Assembly (NCBI GenBank): GCA_022578965.1
Contig: MU400955.1
Coordinates: forward strand, 1 to 19,061
Reading direction: 5' to 3'
DNA from: Xylaria sp. FL1777
Taxonomy: Eukaryota; Ascomycota; Sordariomycetes; Xylariales; Xylariaceae
DNA: 19,061 bases
In this document: positions 18,079 to 19,061 of the stretch, piece by piece
How positions within the stretch are numbered: position 1 is the stretch's first letter
How the letters are laid out: each line of letters begins with the position of its first letter
Notes under the pieces: model-generated
Databases searched by the model: none
Seen by the model: only the letters and a program-made list of their open reading frames with translations
Told to the model about the DNA's origin: nothing
Translations under genes and position numbers: made by a program

Positions 18079-19061
18079 AATAAATTATTATATAATTTTA
18101 GCTTTAATTAACAAAAAAAAAGGTATAAAATATATATAAAAGTATTAAGCTGCTTTAAAAGCTACTTTTGTGCTAATTTTATAATATTATTTTTTTTTTT
18201 CTAAAATTGTTGTTTTAATAATTTTTTTATAAGTATTTTTTTTTTTTTTTTTTTTATATGTTATAATATTAAAGCATATTAAAAAAACTAACTGCTTATT
18301 TGAAATAAAGCAAAAACTTATTTTTGCTTTTTTTATTAATTTTATTAGTTATAAAGTTATGCTTTGTTTTTGTTGCTTTAATTAGTTATTAACGTACAAA
18401 ATAACAAATAATATATTTTGTTGTTTTAAATGCGTATATATTAGTTGCTTTTATAATAAATCGGAAGTTTTAATTAACTTAATTAATAATATAGTTTTTA
18501 AATACTGTTGTTTTAAAAAAGAAAAAAAGCAAGCAAAGCAATAGCTACTTTTAGTTTAAAAAAAATTAAAACAAGCTTAAAATAGCTTTAACTTTGTTTT
18601 AAGCAAGTTAATTTAGCTTTGCATACAAAAACGTTTTTTAAAAGCAAAAAGTGTTAAAATAGTTTAGTAAAAGCTTTAGTTTTTAAATAAACTAAACAAA
18701 ATAAAGCGTATTAAAAAAGAATAAAAAACGCTAGTAAAAAAGCAAAAATAATAAAAAAAGCAAGCTAAAATAACGTAAGCTGCTTTATTTAAGTTTAATT
18801 AAAATTTTTTAGGCGTTTTTTTTAAAGTTAACTTTTTTTTTTTAGTTTTAAGCAGTTAAAGTATTAGTAGTAAAACTAACTTATAACTACTTTAGCAGTT
18901 TTTAAATATTTCTTAAGTTTTTAAATATTATTAATATATAAGTATTTTTTTTATTTAATAAGATATTTTAAATTATTGTTGTTTTAATAAAAATTTAATA
19001 TATTTTTAACTTTATAAACGTTTTAATTTGTTTTTATTTCTAGTTATGTTTTAATAAGTAT
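18079..19061. other. AT-rich right end of the window, no gene
   Basis: This includes a T20 run (18236-18255) and a perfect hairpin AAAGCAAAAA-CTTA-TTTTTGCTTT (18307-18330). An A-rich patch at 18510-18770 has short K-rich plus-strand frames, none long enough to support a gene. The sequence continues past the window edge. Confidence 0.5.

Noticed and set aside
10530..18330. Hairpins followed by T runs (10530-10569, 18307-18332) as Rho-independent terminators
   Set aside because: The context is eukaryotic and stems and T runs are both frequent in this composition.
1..19061. Mitochondrial, plastid or bacterial-endosymbiont origin suggested by the low G+C
   Set aside because: No rRNA, organelle protein gene, dense coding or intact tRNA is seen, and multi-kilobase nested repeats separated by transitions fit mutated nuclear heterochromatin better.

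Overview
This window contains no intact gene. It is a block of extremely AT-rich DNA made of decayed repeats; a hand count over 7981-8280 gives about 16% G+C. Copies of the same repeat differ almost only by C/T and G/A transitions, and what G+C survives sits mostly in GpC and ApC steps. That is the signature of repeat-induced point mutation (RIP) or a related cytosine-deaminating genome defence. It points to a gene-poor, AT-rich compartment (subtelomeric, pericentromeric or an AT isochore) of a filamentous fungus, most likely an ascomycete. The organism cannot be named from the sequence.

Region 1 (1-271) is a 12-bp minisatellite of about 13 copies plus a short AT-rich flank. Region 2 (272-9774) is built from one repeat family of about 2.19 kb, here called R2194. 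The oldest copy lies on the minus strand and is split into three pieces (272-1720, 3913-4189, 6384-6984) by two plus-strand copies inserted into it (1721-3912 and 4190-6383). A fourth copy, minus strand and uninterrupted, is at 7581-9774. Full copies measure 2192, 2194 and 2194 bp, and three insertions have 14-16 bp target-site duplications. One end always reads close to TATATTGTATTACTTAAGC and the other close to GTACTGCAAG.

Region 3 (9949-15559) is a less eroded 5.6-kb island bracketed by a perfect 16-bp inverted repeat. It holds a 4 x 81-bp tandem array, a diverged direct-repeat pair, poly-T 27-bp repeats, a perfect 15-bp hairpin and stretches of poorly stopped reading frame that look like ruined coding sequence. 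It may be a decayed DNA transposon or larger cargo-carrying element, but no transposase or recombinase domain could be recognised.

Region 4 (15560-19061) holds a degenerate tRNA-like sequence (16149-16219), two R2194-type ends lying head to head 8 bp apart (16865-16896), a cluster of nested palindromes (17693-17785) and a 26-bp x 3 tandem repeat (18001-18078). The rest is AT-rich DNA in which nothing else could be supported. No functional interplay between genes can be described; the visible history is repeated transposition, self-insertion and mutational silencing.
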